The translations under genes were made by a program, and so were the position numbers. From Hymenolepis diminuta (lineage: Eukaryota; Platyhelminthes; Cestoda; Cyclophyllidea; Hymenolepididae): 64,000 nucleotides of DNA. The notes under the pieces were generated by a model. It was not told the DNA's origin. It ran no database searches and worked only from the letters and a program-made list of their open reading frames with translations. Numbering within the stretch: position 1 is the stretch's first letter; each line of letters starts with the position of its first letter. The stretch is taken from NCBI GenBank assembly GCA_900708905.1, contig CAADRB010000026.1, positions 2,808,120-2,872,119 on the forward strand, in the 5' to 3' direction. Of this stretch, positions 48,201 through 58,465 are shown one piece after another.

Positions 48201-51200
48201 CATAATCTATGACTACTTGTTAATTTACGAATCTACCCGATACCTTGCGCTATCGACACATCAAGTTGTTTATTAATTTGACCACCTTGATTACTCTAAG
48301 GTATAGTTTTTGAAATGAAGACTTTAGAATTCGTGATTATACGCCATAAATGTTGTTTATTAATAATAATAATTCCATTTAATTAATTAACTTATAGAGT
48401 ATGCGAATTGGACAATAGGATGCATAGGTTTCAGGTTCAAATACACTGAAGAGAAAATTCTTAGAGACTTTATAATTACCTTTTGTATATTTTGATGTTT
48501 TCTTTATTTTGTTGGGTGGCCTCGAATTTGAAATAAATGTATTGAAGTACAGAAGACTGATTGCAAGGCCAATCTCTTCATTACACACTTATTGAATCCG
48601 ACAAGTAGATTTTTAACCTACGAGGAATCAGTAGTATTATTGATTGTACCTTAAGAACTTGAGCGCAGCTGGCAGTTTTTTCCCAGTGTGAATGGTTATT
48701 TCAGGACTCTCATTGATCTTACTGATATGCCACTGGAAGTGACCCAGAAGATGGAACTCCAGCTTCTCCGGAATTCCACTGAAGCCCGACTTCTTATGTT
48801 TGTGACATTGACTGGTCTGACAACAGCAGCCAGAAGCCCAATTCAAACCCGTGTTCAACTAAGTCCACCGATATCGAACATATCACCGAACTCAATGGCA
48901 TCCAGCCCTCGAACACAGTTGAGTATCACTGAGTTCGACGATGTCAGTAGGAATTCACAAGATGGACGCAGTGAAGATGATGAAAAGACAGACATGCCAA
49001 ATCTACCTCCAAATTTTCTTCAACTTGTTTCAGATCACTTTGTACGTCCATTTTAACTTTTCTCTTTTTTCTTCCGTTTCTCTGGGCAGTTTCATTTGGA
49101 TTAGTTATCCTTTACAGAGCTTCAAAAAATCTTTCAAAAACTACCAAGATATCGGATGGATGAGATTAAAAAGTGAGCTAGTATATATGAAATTGAAGAT
49201 CATTTGAATAATCTGCTAATTACTCTATTTGAATTCCCCCAGTTTGCAGCGCCATGGGACTGGGTGGTAAGTCAACAAATGGTCGAATAGAAATCTTCTG
49301 TGTTGTCGATATGCTTAACACCCATCTACGAACTCAAAGTATAATAAAACGTAAAAATCCTACTTGGAATCGGTGTTTTGTAATGTGAGTTTTGGTATTA
49401 CAATAAGAAAATCACCTTCATCTCACGATAAATGAAATACATACGTTTGCATATTTTCCATTTAGCCCCCTTTCGGATATCCATGGCATCATGAAGATAA
49501 CCGTTATTGAAGTTGAGAAAAACAAAGCAGAAACTATAGGCGGGCTCGCCATTCATCCTCTTCGAGTACGTTCTATGTTTATTTTTAAAGGTAGTGGATA
49601 ATTTACTGGTCGAGAGGGTGAAAGTTTATGTCTTAGTCATGAGATTCGAAATAATTTGTCAAGATCACATTCTGCCATGTTGTAATTTATCGAAGACAAA
49701 ATTTCCGGATGTTTGATTCTTTCTTTCTAAAGCATAGAATAAGTAATCCATTGAGCATAGGATTGGGTCTTAAACCAGGTCAAATCTAAGAGCATTTAAC
49801 AAAAACTTCTGATACATGTTAAAAATTTATATATAGACTTTAACTGCTACTAATAAATGCCTTGGCCCTTGTACAGTTTGAAGGCAAAAGCACTGAACCT
49901 CCGAGGTGATTTTTTAATTTAACAAAGGCTATTTATAGAAAAAGCCTCTTCTTACAGTAATTGATTGAAAGTCATCCCCGATGACAGTTGAGATGTTGGA
50001 AATGAAGGGGACCCAGATACTAATAAAGCTGATGGGAGACCTGGAGAATACGTACGGAATGGAAATTACTCAGCTTGCTCACAGCATAAACTTTTCTAAC
50101 ATAAGTAAACTGATTAATCTTAATTAATTAATAGATCTAGTGTGAAATTCTCAAAGATAATATTTCAATTATAATGAAATACCAAGTATTCAGCAATGAG
50201 TTTTAAGATTTGTATTAGTCTCCACAGTAACACAACAAAATTTTACAGTTTTTGATTGTGGAAATCAACTGATACAGAATAGCAGTAAGTAAAACAACTG
50301 TTTGTAACAGCTAATGTTGTGCAAAAGATTGATTGTTCACGCGGTTACCAGTCTGTAGGAGTTGGAGGAACCGAATCACCACCAATTTGGGAGTTGCCAA
50401 ATTGTAGGAACTAATGAACCAGAATCAGACCGTAGAAGCAAACAGCAGTTCAAAAAGTAGAACACAAGAGTTGTGTAGATTGGAGTGTATTGAATAAACA
50501 ACGATGAGAATTCGAGAGAGTAAGAGATGGGTGATCTACTTTAATCGTTATAATTGATTTTTACAGGCAGTATAGTGATCTTTGATATATTCTTCTTCTA
50601 AGAATGAAATTAGCATTACCTTTGTTATGTGTTTTAACATTTGCTAGTCTCTTACGCTCTAGTGTATAATACGATACAAATAAATTGAGGTGGCCCAACC
50701 GAGCACGGAAATAAATCAACTGGTCAACAAGCTCTGAATATTATTGAAGTAATAACAATTATGAACCTCGGAGCCGACTAATGAAACTTTAACATAATGC
50801 TAATTATGAGTATATAACTCAACACTTCCAAAATTTAAAATAAGCTATGAATTTTAATGCTTTGACTTCAGCACAACTTCCTATAAACATACATGTATAT
50901 GTATATGCGTACTGAGAAATTGAGACTGTACTGTTTTAGACCACACGGCTGAAGGTCTATGAGCAAAAACCCATATATTGGTACTTTCAAACACCCATCA
51001 CTCGAACTCGCCATTTGTTAACTGATCACAATTCGGGATCAAGAATAAGCATTATTAGAGTTAAATATCTCTGACTTTGCATAAGTACTTGATATATAGC
51101 CTTAGATTTTTTTTATTTATCTTAACAGGTTGACAACGGCGGAAGCAAATGGTACGCGCTCAAAACTCCGGATCTTCGAGGTCCAACTAAAGGTTCCATT

Positions 51201-54200
51201 CTTCTTGAAATTAATGTGTTCTTCAATCAGGTCAGTTCCTATTGACTTCTCATCTCCAATTGCTCTTATACTCTCTTACTAAAGGTCTTAATTCTGGTTT
51301 TCCTTCATTATAGTTCAAAGCGGCTTTGAAATCATTTACGCCAATGGAACCACGCTATCGAAGCCTTGCTAAAAAACAAAAGGTATTTCATGAGTTTCAT
51401 AACATTTTATTGTCTACAAAACCAAAAACAAATAGTCTAAAAACGCCATCTTTATTAAAAACAACGCTAATTGAATTCACAGATGAAGAATCGTCGAAAA
51501 TTCTAATTTTATTTAATAAAAACAAATGAATAATTAGCAGTTGTTGAAGCTTTACTGTAACATCACGTAGGTTACAAAAATAATACACTCTATTTTATTC
51601 ACTATAACAAATAATTAAAGAAATATGAACTTAGATTACTCTAAAACTTCAAGGCACCAGTTTCATCAACTTTCAACCACGTAGTGGTGCAACTGCCTCA
51701 TAGTCGATTCAAAAGTGTCACGATTTAATTGATGAATTTTGAGAGGAATTGTGAATACCACCAGGTAATCGGGTAAAATCGGATTTGTGATCTTAAAAAT
51801 TGTGAAATTTAATTCAATTTTTGTTGCATTTAATGCTAACTTTTTCATGAAATTTAATGTGAATTTATTAAAATTAAGCAAAAGTTATGCTAATTTACAA
51901 AATAGGATGTTGACATCGGATCTTCATCGAATCGTTTAGAAAATTTGCTTTTTACTATTCCATAAATAAAGAGCAAATAAAATTCATACATCATATTCTC
52001 TTATTCATCGGATTTTTTGTTTTTATGCGTTAAATGACTTGCCTGTGTATTTTACTATTTAAATTTGAATAAAAAACTAACAGCGTTCATATTATTTAAT
52101 TTCTGACTAAGGATAACCCCCAAGTTTGACTTTTTAAAACAGTCTATTTGATAAATTTAGTTAGATAATATAAATATCTAATTATTTACAGCATGGAGTT
52201 GAGGCTAAACTGCTGTTATTTTAAATAAATGAAATTTAAAAAAAAACAAGTATTTATAGAGATCAGAGCAATTAATACAAGTTTTGTATGCCTTCACCCT
52301 TTCATAAATTCATTATGTAAACAAATTATGTAATTTAGGAAATTCGGAGGCATGATCTAAGGGTAATTACTACAGCACATCACCTTTCTTAACATTATTT
52401 TCAGCAACCTAATAAAAAATATTAAACGCTAAACCATATACTCCTTAAGTCGAATTTTGCCACGCTTGCATAACATCCCTTACGCAAAACTCTAGTTACG
52501 ATCTTACGTTTGTGACACAACGTAATAAAGCCTACACTTCTAATATATTTCAATTAATTTACGCTAGTAATATTGAATTCCGCATTGCAGATAGATAAGC
52601 TTTAACGTCGCTCGGTAATTCGCAAGCTAACTTACATATTAATATTCAATATCATGTAGCATTTTTACCAATATTCTATTCATTTGTCTATTCTGCAGCT
52701 ACTGCAACAACGTTTCGAGCATGTGAAACCTCTGTTAGAATTGATTCGATGGTTTGGACGAATGCTGGATGATTGGTGGCTATGGAAAAATCCAATTCAC
52801 TCCATCCTCGGTCTCATAGGCTATCAGTTGCTGGTTTACTATTTCCAGCCCTTCTTTATACCTCTATACATGATTATTATATTATTAAAGAACAGTGTTT
52901 ACAATCGAGAAAGTGTCGACTCCATTTTTCGTGGATTGAAAAATAACAAGAATTCAGCCCAGTTGGCTTCCCCGCATGAACATGAGATATACAAACATCA
53001 GTATGAGATTTTGGAACAGTGTGCCATAAATAGAAATCGAATCGTTGATTTACAAAGGCAGAGTGAAGAGTTAACGGATTATGACTCACTTGATCAAGGA
53101 GATAGTATAACAGACGGTTCTAAGCAGCTGTTAGCTGCTTTGCAGGTAAGCATATTCTGCAATCTCATTAATCCCATGTGAAATTCGTATAGAAGTCACT
53201 CAACCTTAATTTCGGATAACTAAAATTCTTCTTTTGATTTGACAGAAATCAAGAAAGTAAGATATCAAGTTACTTGCATAGGTTGAACAATTTGAATGAA
53301 ATTATTCCAGTGTTTTATTAACAAAAACGGAAGGAATATATACCATGCGAATTCGTCTATCAGTGTTATTCGTATTCTAAGAGGGATAATTTTAAAAATC
53401 ATTATTTGGGGGTAGCAGTTTTACTTTACTACGAAGGATTCTTTACGTCGCCTCTTTCGCTTTAATAATTATGCTCGAAAACAGTTTTCGCCCAAGTCCT
53501 TCCTTCTACTTCATAAAATATCAGTTACGGTTTATTCCATGATAATCATGCCATTTTTACTGGTATTAGAGTCATTATTTTAATGAAAATTTTCAATATA
53601 AACATTCATTGTTTTATGAAGTTCATGGCTTTACATGAAACATTATTTACCGATATTACTTTTTCAGTATCATTTTACAACGATGGGAATCTCTTACTTT
53701 AAAGACTACTTTAACTTTGCTTTAATGCTTTACTGGGATGGTTGTCGAAATAAAAATGCAAAATAAAGATGAAAAGTATGGAATGTTTGTCATTTAAAAA
53801 TGATTATGGAAGCCTCTCAGAGAGGTTAATCTCAACATTTATTATTTTTACCAGTGATTTCCAGACTCATCAGCAGACCGTCCGTTAACAGTTAAGTTTG
53901 GCATTGTCAAAGCCCTTGGTAACCCTTAAACTGAGAAAACATATCATTACCTTTTTCAATAAAAAGACGGAAATATTACTTACATTAAAAAGAAACAGTA
54001 AAACTGCCCAATGGGAAATGTCGAGTAGGGAGGGAGGGGGGAGAGCGGTCGGGTAGAGATAAATAAAGCTAGAGCATTCTGAATCTATCAGAATTTAAAA
54101 TGTTTACCTAGTGAATAAAGTTTCCTGTGCCATAATTCACAGTTAAACATCAGGACTTGACTTTCATATTCATATCCGAGCTTATTGAAAAATTGTTTAA

Positions 54201-56959
54201 GGTTGAGTTGTCGGTCATACTACCTCGAAAAATGCCACCTGGAACAACTAATTGGTGTTAATTAATACTATTTTTCTTTGCCATTGCTATTTTAGGATCT
54301 GGATAGGATTGATAGCTTCAATTTCACTCTTCCGGACCTACCGGTAAGATGATTTCCCGATTATCGTACAAGATGATAGAATACTTACATCTAGTATCTT
54401 TTAATTGCAGAATGATTATGTAAATGAAGAGGAAGAGAAGGCTCCTGTACCAGTTAAGGTAAGTTTCGCCTACATTAATCCTTTTTCAGCTTCTTTAATG
54501 GTATATTTATTCTTCCTTTCACTTGTTTTAGTCTGAAGGAAAGAAGTCTATGAGGACAAGATATACTGGCATCAAGGAGACAGTAACGAGAATTTTTGAA
54601 ATAGTCGAGAAAACTGCATCATTCTATGAACGTATAGAAGGGTATTTTTCATTTTCACTTCCTTACTTTACAACTTTACAACTTACTATTTTACAGAAGT
54701 TTCATATAACATCGAAATTATAAAGGTAAGTCTTAATAAAAGCGAAGTGAATAGGTACGGAATTTGACGTGGTCACCGAATATAAAGCAGGATGCTTCCT
54801 GTTACACATATGTTTTTTAGTAAAAATTTAGTAAAACGCATTGATGCCGATTTTCGAAAAGTTATGTTACTCTAATTAAAGTTCACATTTTATGGGATAT
54901 CTCTAGTGCTTGAGTATTGAAATCAGTAATATATCGAATTTGCGATCCCCGTCTTTGATGCCTATTAACGTTTCGTTACGCCTAACAAGTGGGTATAAGT
55001 GCATTCTGAGACATTGGCTGAGAAAGGTGAAGTTTCGAGCCAAGAAGTCTTTGCATTTTAACATACTGTCTCTGTTCCGTCATGCACATAACGACTTTAT
55101 CTGGCTTGAGCAAAATTTATTCATAAATTTGTCATTGTGGCTGCTGTTAGGGTAGTAACTCATGCTGAATGAAGTGTCATTAGATTCTCTCTCTTCAACA
55201 GAGAGGTCTACACAACCATTAATTCTCATATTGGGTCTTGTTATCTGTGCTTCGATAGCATATTCCTCAAATCCAACATTTACAGTGTGAAAAAAAACTT
55301 TTATGATAATAATAATAGTGTATTCAAATGAAAAGTTAGTTTACTACTTAATTTGGGGTCCATTTTTTAACTCAGTAGCATTTGATTTTCATGAATATTT
55401 TGTAGTTTTCTTTTTCAGAGTTTTTTGGATTTACATGAAAAAAAATTGATTTAGCTATGAATTTTTAAAAGTACCTTATTTCTTAGCATCACTGTTTTAC
55501 TATGGCAAAATACTTTTAATGAACCCCAGACGATAGGTCCCCAAACCCAGAAATAGAAGGTGAAGATGCAATGGGATTTTACTGAAAGTATTAGGCTAAT
55601 AGCAATTCGATAGTTGCTCATAGCATCGGCTTCTACTAAAGTATCCATAATGTAAAAAATTCTACCCTGATAACAATTTATTAATCTTGTGTGAAATTAA
55701 GTGAATCGTCAAAAACAGAAAATAAGAGAGGAGGTATCGATATAGAGCCAACGATATGAATGCGGTTTGATAATCTACTTGAACATTTTTTGCTTACTGT
55801 TAGATTATTCAACTGGCGAATTCCTTGGGTATCTTCGTTGGCTGTTATTATTCTGTTAATTTTAACCATTATACTCTTTTTCGTGCCCATCAAATACCTA
55901 TTTATGCTTTGGGGTGAGTCTCAATTCACTTTTTTTTCTATTTACTTCTAGTTTAGTTTAATATATTCTTTACCATTACTTCAACAGGTCTCAATAAATT
56001 TACCAAAGCAATTCTTCGACCGAATGCCATAAGACACAATGAAGTTGTGGATTTCCTTTCTAGGGTTCCAGATCTAATTGAGGCGGTATGATTTCCAAAT
56101 TTGTTTTAAGAAGAATGTACGAGATACCTATAAAAGTATTTTGGGTTAAGGATTTGATATGATACAGTCAGTCGAATGGGCTACAGCTTGTCAATAGGGA
56201 GGGAGATGACATAATACGAGTTTTCATCAGAGAGTCTACAGGATACTACCCTTCTCAAGATATTTTTTGGGAAGAGCTACCTCAACAGATTTGTATTAAT
56301 AATTGTCCGTTCATTTGTAAATTTCGTCTGGACAAGCGAATGCATAGCCTTTAGGTTTTAATCTGGAGGTTGGGGATGGCGTCTTGTTATAACGGTTCAA
56401 CTATTCTAGTTATTTGTAGAATTTGAGGCATCCATAAATCGGGCACATCAATTCATTGATAATAGTTTTCTTCATGAGGCAATTGTATTTTTGATAGTGT
56501 AAAAGTCCTAATTCCTTTTCTGAGAACATTCATGGTTTCATATACGATAGACCGGCCACACTAAAGACTTCCTGAACGTCGTAATTGGCTTAGGAACTAT
56601 AATATGGTGGATATGCGAGACAGAAAATAGAGTAAAACTCAAAGAACGTATTTTTTATTGAATTAAAGTTACTTCATGAAATAGGGTAGATAAACAGCCA
56701 AGCCCCTGTAACATATACTACGGAAGAGATCACATGAGGCAAAAAAATTGTTAACCAAGCGGTACTTGCACCTGGATGCTCAAGGGTTAGTGCAAGTTTG
56801 CGATTTGCTGAATCATATACTAAATTTCATACTACTTAAATATCTCTATTAGTAGTGTATTTATCGGAACCTTTTCTTTTTCCATTTCAGGCTGAACTTA
56901 CAGAGTATCGCCCGGACGCCTTTAAAATTGCGCACAAAGGAAAAACCCACAAAAGCTAA
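36249..56959 (+). CDS. MCTP: MCTP family protein B (multiple C2 domains, two transmembrane segments)
   Basis: Twenty-one exons in phase: 36249-36719, 38910-39044, 42502-42678, 42951-43008, 43080-43216, 43636-43715, 45179-46133, 46206-46354, 48705-49041, 49118-49172, 49243-49384, 49466-49565, 51129-51230, 51314-51382, 52699-53145, 54296-54343, 54411-54458, 54532-54641, 55804-55913, 55988-56085 and 56891-56959. The product is 1,298 residues. The ATG is chosen because MSDIDD also starts paralogue A; a frame extends a few codons upstream. Order: N-terminal module (YEPPGTP, HRRSVSEQIF, FSPFER); acidic segment; degenerate C2A (262-390); conserved linker (FFFSPYE, IPKIPWPIEFLLPM); C2B (567-760) with a Gly/Ser/Met-rich insertion; C2C (844-966); TM1 (about 1023-1052); TM2 (about 1215-1237, FFVPIKYLF); tail (FLSRVPDLIEA, EYRPDAF). 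Members of this family are anchored in ER or endosomal membranes by the C-terminal hairpins, with C2 domains facing the cytosol. All introns seen are GT-AG. Confidence 0.94.
36720..38909. other. MCTP-B intron 1
   Basis: A 2.2 kb intron. The ORFs at 37369-37650 (+) and 37879-38112 (-) have no recognisable product and no equivalent in MCTP-A. A patch near 38310-38360 may resemble the tRNA-SINE body in reverse, but too weakly to call. Confidence 0.4.
39045..42501. other. MCTP-B intron 2
   Basis: A 3.5 kb intron containing repeat R3 copy 1 (39960-40280). A GC-richer patch at 41765-41975 stands out in composition and is open in one frame (41786-41971), but it has no second copy here and no family I know. 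Confidence 0.4.
39960..40280 (+). repeat. Dispersed repeat family R3, copy 1
   Basis: This aligns with 48340-48620: TGTTTATT, then GGATGCAT.G.TTTCA..TTCAAAT, a block with AGACTTT.T.ATTACCTTTT, and a TCCGA.AAG end. Both copies are in MCTP-B introns and in the same orientation. Confidence 0.5.
43716..45178. other. MCTP-B intron 6
   Basis: This 1.5 kb intron is bounded by a GTGAGT donor and a TCTACAG acceptor. The pyrimidine-rich ORFs at 43679-44485 are not supported as coding. Confidence 0.45.
46500..47430 (+). repeat. Dispersed repeat family R1, copy 1 (longest)
   Basis: This copy in an MCTP-B intron has a 5' arm (TGTGGAAGGCAAGTGATACAG), a well-kept core at 46610-46825, a GA-rich middle (46800-46860) and a 3' arm (TACGATGTTTAGTG, then GAATGGTCCGTCTTG). 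The arms recur at 50240-50750 and 57440-57790. The core begins TGTAGGAGTTGG and ends TTGAATAAACA, resembling a short LTR with a polyadenylation signal. Confidence 0.6.
46800..46860 (+). repeat. GA-rich low-complexity tract
   Basis: A tract of AGAGAGA repeats interrupted by ATGAGG and GAAG units directly follows the core of repeat R1 copy 1. It is a microsatellite-like expansion; copy 2 has only a short version (GAGAGAGTAAGAGA). Confidence 0.8.
48340..48620 (+). repeat. Dispersed repeat family R3, copy 2
   Basis: Matches 39960-40280 in order and orientation. The best block is GGATGCATAGGTTTCAGG, followed by TTCAAAT, and then AGACTTTATAATTACC. It lies directly upstream of the C2B exon at 48705. 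Confidence 0.5.
49566..51128. other. MCTP-B intron 12
   Basis: A 1.6 kb intron that contains repeat R1 copy 2 (50240-50750). No coding sequence is supported. Confidence 0.45.
50240..50750 (+). repeat. Dispersed repeat family R1, copy 2
   Basis: The core (50339-50510) is nearly identical to 46611-46815 except for about 25 bases missing after GTAGAAG. The flanking arms are clearly more diverged. The far 3' arm (AATAAATCAACTGGTCAACAAGC) matches the end of copy 3 near 57745. Confidence 0.65.
51383..52698. other. MCTP-B intron 14
   Basis: A 1.3 kb very AT-rich intron. The ORF that continues from exon 51314-51382 past its donor is read-through only. Nothing else is seen. Confidence 0.45.
53146..54295. 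other. MCTP-B intron 15 with a G-rich patch
   Basis: A 1.15 kb intron without coding potential. At 54028-54053 it carries a G-rich run (GGGAGGGAGGGGGG, then a further GGG), discussed under findings. Confidence 0.45.
54642..55803. other. MCTP-B intron 18
   Basis: A 1.16 kb intron between the last soluble exon and the TM2 exon. The ORFs at 54910-55155 (+) and 55451-55893 (-) are not recognised; the latter overlaps the TM2 exon on the wrong strand. Confidence 0.45.
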
Positions 56960-58465
56960 AACAGGCCACACTTTAAGTTTAAACATCGGATTGCCACCAC
57001 ATTATTTCATTCTTTCACTGTGATGGACGTTAATATTTTTATACTGCCCGTACTGTTTATGGTATTTCGACAAGCCACGCTATTCGGGCTCTGAACAAAT
57101 TGATAACATTAGTATAACTCATGATATATTTGTTTAGTAAATAGAAATAATCCGCCTATTAACTACTATGTTCAAAAAGTCCGGGCTGCGTGACTGTTTG
57201 GACGAGATTTAGTTAGAAATTCTCCTTTCACCCTCGGACATTCATAACAAGTTAAACTGAGTCGTTAATCAAGAAATATGATTAACAATAATATATTAAA
57301 TTCACCATTAATGAATATCGAAGAGCTCTGCTGTGCTAATAACAGCATTAGCTCTTACCATTCTGCTAGTATCTTGCTTATTGGAATGAAATTATGTATG
57401 AGGTGGTTGATAGCTATCTAAATAATTATTATTACCCACAGTAATGTAAAAAATACGATTTATAATTGTGGAAAGCAAATGAAACCGGTTAACAGAAAGT
57501 TCAACAAATGGTAAAGAACAGGGGGTTCATAAGGTCCTGAGAGCAACTTCAAAGTAGCTAAAGTTCAAATTACAAATTTACTATTCATCCCTCGGATTGC
57601 AGCAAACGCTCGTCTGCGATATTTAGTGTCTACTAATCATTTATTTAATCAGGAAGATCCGGTCTTGTCACTTTAGTTCATTTTTTCTTTCAATGGTTGA
57701 CCTTACAAAACATTCCGTAGCTTACAGTTTTAAGATATATTAATTAACCGGCCAATAAGCTCGGGACTTTACGGACACGAATTCACTCAGAAAACAGCAA
57801 ATGGATCCTAAAATTTGAACAGGGTGATAATAATAAAATAAAAAATGACTATACCCAAGGAGTAAAAAGTGTATAGCCTGAACCTAAACGCCGATTTTTT
57901 AAGACTTAGTTAATTTTCAACCTCCATGCAATCTTCTTATCTTAATTCATATCAGACCGTTTTTCTGGCCTCCGTTTTCAGCTCCTTTTCAATTATGAAG
58001 AAATTTTAATTTTTCCTCTTACCAAGGGTAATTAATTATTATATAAATGTAATTTCTATCAGTACGCAAAAATTCTTTATTATTATATTAATAAAGAGCA
58101 GATTTGTGCAGGTTATTCAAATCAAGTGAGTTTTTTTCTCCACAAATTCAGGATCATGAATCACTTCTTATAATAATGAATCAAGAGTCAAAAGTTATGG
58201 ATTATAAACCTTGCAATGGGACAAAAATAATAACACAAGCCCTCCATTTTTACAAAATGGTGTAAATAATGCAAACACAATAGCCTTAGAATTTCACATG
58301 CGTAAATCGCTTCAGTGAAATCACTTCGTTATTTTTCATTTGATGTGTTAGAAAAACGAAAGAGGTTATACATTTTATCAAAAGAAAGACCATTTGTATA
58401 CACATAAGAGGTTAAGTCAAGGAAAGGCAAATGCAGATACATAATCTAAGTACTCCAAGTTACTA
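56960..58465. other. Convergent intergenic region, MCTP-B to gene C
   Basis: About 1.5 kb between two stop codons on opposite strands. It contains repeat R1 copy 3 (57440-57790). An AATAAA is present at 57833 (+), but it is nearly 900 bases after the B stop, so its role is unclear. Confidence 0.5.
57440..57790 (+). repeat. Dispersed repeat family R1, copy 3 (core absent)
   Basis: The 5' arm (TGTGGAAAGCAAATG, then AGTTCAACAAATG) and 3' arm (TGCGATATTTAGTG, GAAGATCCGGTCTTG, AACCGGCCAATAAGC) match copies 1 and 2. The TGTAGGAG...AATAAACA core is missing, consistent with the core being a separate insertion or having been lost here. Confidence 0.5.
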
